Positions 62,550-64,000 of a DNA stretch of 64,000 nt are shown here, piece by piece. Source of the DNA: Gymnogyps californianus (taxonomy: Eukaryota; Chordata; Aves; Accipitriformes; Cathartidae); assembly GCF_018139145.2 (NCBI RefSeq), contig NC_059500.1, positions 47,018,072 to 47,082,071 of the forward strand, read 5' to 3'. Numbering within the stretch: the stretch's first letter is position 1; each line of letters begins with the position of its first letter. The notes below the pieces were generated by a model. That model saw only the letters and a list, made by a program, of their open reading frames with translations. It was not told where the DNA came from and ran no database searches. Both the position numbers and the translations under genes were made by a program.

Positions 62550-62604
62550 CTGCATCCTGCCCACCCTCCCCGGTCACTGCTGGGTGAAGGAGCTTCTCTG
62601 ATCT

Positions 62605-63398
62605 GGGTGATTTGGATGAGGGGATGGAGTGCACCCTCAGTGAGTTTTCAGACGACACCAAGTTGGGCGGGAGTGTTGATCTGCTTGAGGGTAGAAAGGC
62701 TCTGCAGAGGGATCTGGACGGGCTAGATCGATGGGCCGAGGCCAACTGTATGAGATTCAGCAAGGCCAAGTGCCGCTTCCTGGACTTGGGTCCAACAGCA
62801 TCCTGGCTTGTATCAGAAATAGGGTGGCCAGCAGGACTAGGGAAGGGATCGTCCCTTTGTACTAGGCACTGGTGAGGCCGCACCTTGAATCGTGTGTGTT
62901 CAGTTTTGGGCCCCTCACCACAAGAAAGACATTGAAGTGCTGGAGCGCATCCAAAGAAGAGCAACGAAGCTGGTGAAGGGTCTAGAGAACAAGTCCTGTG
63001 AGGGGCAGCTGAGAGAAGTGGGGTTGTTTAGTGTGGAGAAAAGGACGCTGAGGGGAGACCTTATTGCTCTCTCAACTACCTGAAAGGAGGATGTAGCGAG
63101 GTGGCTGTCAGTCTCTTCCCCCAAGTAACAAGTGATAGGACGAGAGGAAACGGCCTCAGGTTGTGCCAGGGGAGGTTTCGATTGCACATTAGGAAACATT
63201 TCTTCACCGAAAGGGTCGTCAAGCGCTGGAACAGGCTGCCCAGGGAAGTGGCTGAGTGACCATCCCCGGGGATATTTAAAAGACATGTAGATGTGGCACT
63301 TAGGGACGTGCTTTAGGTGTGGACTTGGCAGCGTTAGGTTTACAGTTGGACTCGATGGCCTTGAGGGTCTTTTCCAACCTAAATGATTCTATGATTCT
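62605..63398 (+). mobile_element. CR1 LINE, 5'-truncated and internally deleted, in SUN-like gene intron
   Basis: ORF2 remnant with [20 protein letters not shown] near 62.65 kb and the normal CR1 3' end (TTTTCCAACCTAAATGATTC, about 63370-63390). It shares with the 45.2-46.0 kb copy the same internal junction GACTTGGGTCCAACAGCATC (about 62784-62803), where other CR1s have about 150 bp more. The two copies are nearly identical over most of their length. Confidence 0.93.
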
Positions 63399-63752
63399 GT
63401 CGCGACCCCAGTTGCCTCCCCCAGCTCTGATCGTCCCTTTTTAGATGGGGAGGCGGGGGTAGGGAAGATGCAGAGCTGCTGGGCAAGAGAGAGCTTTCTT
63501 CATAGGCCTGACTCAGGTGCGGGGTATCAGATGTTTCATGATGGATATTTTCCTCCTCTGGGGAATTCAGCGAGTCCTCTTTCCCCAGCCGGCAAGACGT
63601 CCGGGCACTTCTGTCCGTTTCCCAACACGCCACTCATTTTGAGCACAAATACAGCCCGCAGGCACTGTGCCGCCAGTGCTTCTGGCTGCACTGGTAGCAG
63701 CGCAGGCCGTGTCATGCCCTCACCAACCATTGCCGTTGTCCTCTGCTTTCAG

Positions 63753-63919
63753 CTGGACATTTCCCCCGGATACTGCTGCCTTTCCAAGCGTCTCGGAGCC
63801 AGGTGGTCATTAGGTTGCCCGCACGAGTCCGACCAACCACGATCACTGTGCAGCACCCCTTGAAGAAGTCCTCTGCACTCGGGGACATCAGCAGCGCCCC
63901 CCGAGATTTCACCGTCTCT
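63753..63919 (+). CDS. SUN-like gene exon: SUN domain core, 1-nt loss
   Basis: Starts LDISPGYC in the frame of the previous exon. The rest (VVIRLPARVRPTTITVQH, SSAPRDFTVS) is in the next frame. Loss of one G in TGCTGGCCTTTC-type sequence at about 63777-63778 explains the shift. SUN proteins have PGYCWPF or PGNCWAF here. Unshifted, the frame stops at about 63861. Acceptor TTTCAG, donor GTAAGT. Allowing for the missing base, the exon is 168 nt, phase 0 at both ends. Confidence 0.8.
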
Positions 63920-64000
63920 GTAAGTCTCTGCCAGGCACTTGGGACTGGGACCTGGTGCTGGGGAAAAGCCGTAAGGGGGACTTGCTAGTCTCTGCGCATC

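Larger units (their letters stand above)
58083..63919 (+). pseudogene. SUN-domain gene (SUN3/SUN5/SPAG4-like), 5' part, probably decayed
   Basis: SUN proteins sit in the inner nuclear membrane and bind KASH partners. The SUN3/SUN5/SPAG4 branch acts in sperm head and tail shaping. Recognisable exons give a basic N terminus (MRRRKAPPKSRGAPRALS), a membrane segment (GLFMILCLIFVAAI), a coiled coil (LLEEQTQEVQQLRKEV and ELQDMRMAMSAMLQK), the pre-SUN segment MSSWAVKSAG, then AAIDLQRS, LDTFVQ and the SUN-domain start with DISPGYC and VVIRLPARVRPTTITVQH. Most splice phases agree across introns. Two exons each lack one base (near 61635 and 63778), and one exon between the membrane segment and the coiled coil was not found. 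The gene continues past the window end. It may be a real gene with sequence errors. The exact orthologue is unknown to me. Confidence 0.75.

Overview
This is vertebrate nuclear DNA, almost certainly from a bird. The evidence is three well-preserved CR1 LINE copies with the 3' end typical of birds, ERVL-type LTR elements of the kind common in avian genomes, small introns, and a gene whose exons read as the tight-junction scaffold TJP2 (ZO-2). TJP2 is Z-linked in chicken, so a Z-chromosome origin is likely, but that is inference.

Layout. Positions 1 to about 16.6 kb are AT-rich non-coding DNA holding a solo ERVL LTR (4570-5162, minus, 5-bp target duplication), a truncated CR1 (about 9190-10256), a CR1 3' fragment and a probable MIR-like SINE. 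A possible alternative coding first exon of TJP2 sits at 16688-16759. The common TJP2 exons run from 20697 to 43958. I could place 22 of them with consistent splice phases, encoding PDZ1, an RS-rich linker, PDZ2, PDZ3, SH3, guanylate-kinase-like (GUK) and the acidic/proline-rich C terminus ending in a PDZ-binding TEL. The reading frame closes at 1162 residues only if one GUK exon uses an acceptor 2 nt downstream of the expected one. Otherwise that exon has lost one base. The 3' UTR has AATAAA signals at about 44.58 and 44.69 kb.

From 45 to 57.4 kb the DNA is a mobile-element zone. It holds a minus-strand CR1 with an internal deletion, a 92-bp palindrome made of two LTR 5' ends head to head, and a complete but decayed ERVL-like provirus (50941-57393). 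The provirus has two LTRs, a 5-bp duplication ATTGT, a lysine-tRNA-type primer site, broken gag-pro-pol and no visible env.

From 57.7 kb to the end the DNA is GC-rich. It carries exons of a SUN-domain gene of the testis SUN3/SUN5/SPAG4 type on the plus strand (58083 to beyond 63919). It has a basic N terminus, one membrane segment, a coiled coil and the start of a SUN domain. Two exons each appear to lack one base, so it is a pseudogene or carries assembly errors. One of its introns holds a third CR1 that shares the internal deletion of the 45-kb copy.

No CRISPR array, bacterial operon or tRNA gene was seen. The least expected items are the palindromic LTR-end element, the mismatch between the two LTRs of the provirus, the shared-deletion CR1 pair, and three single-base losses in otherwise well-kept exons.
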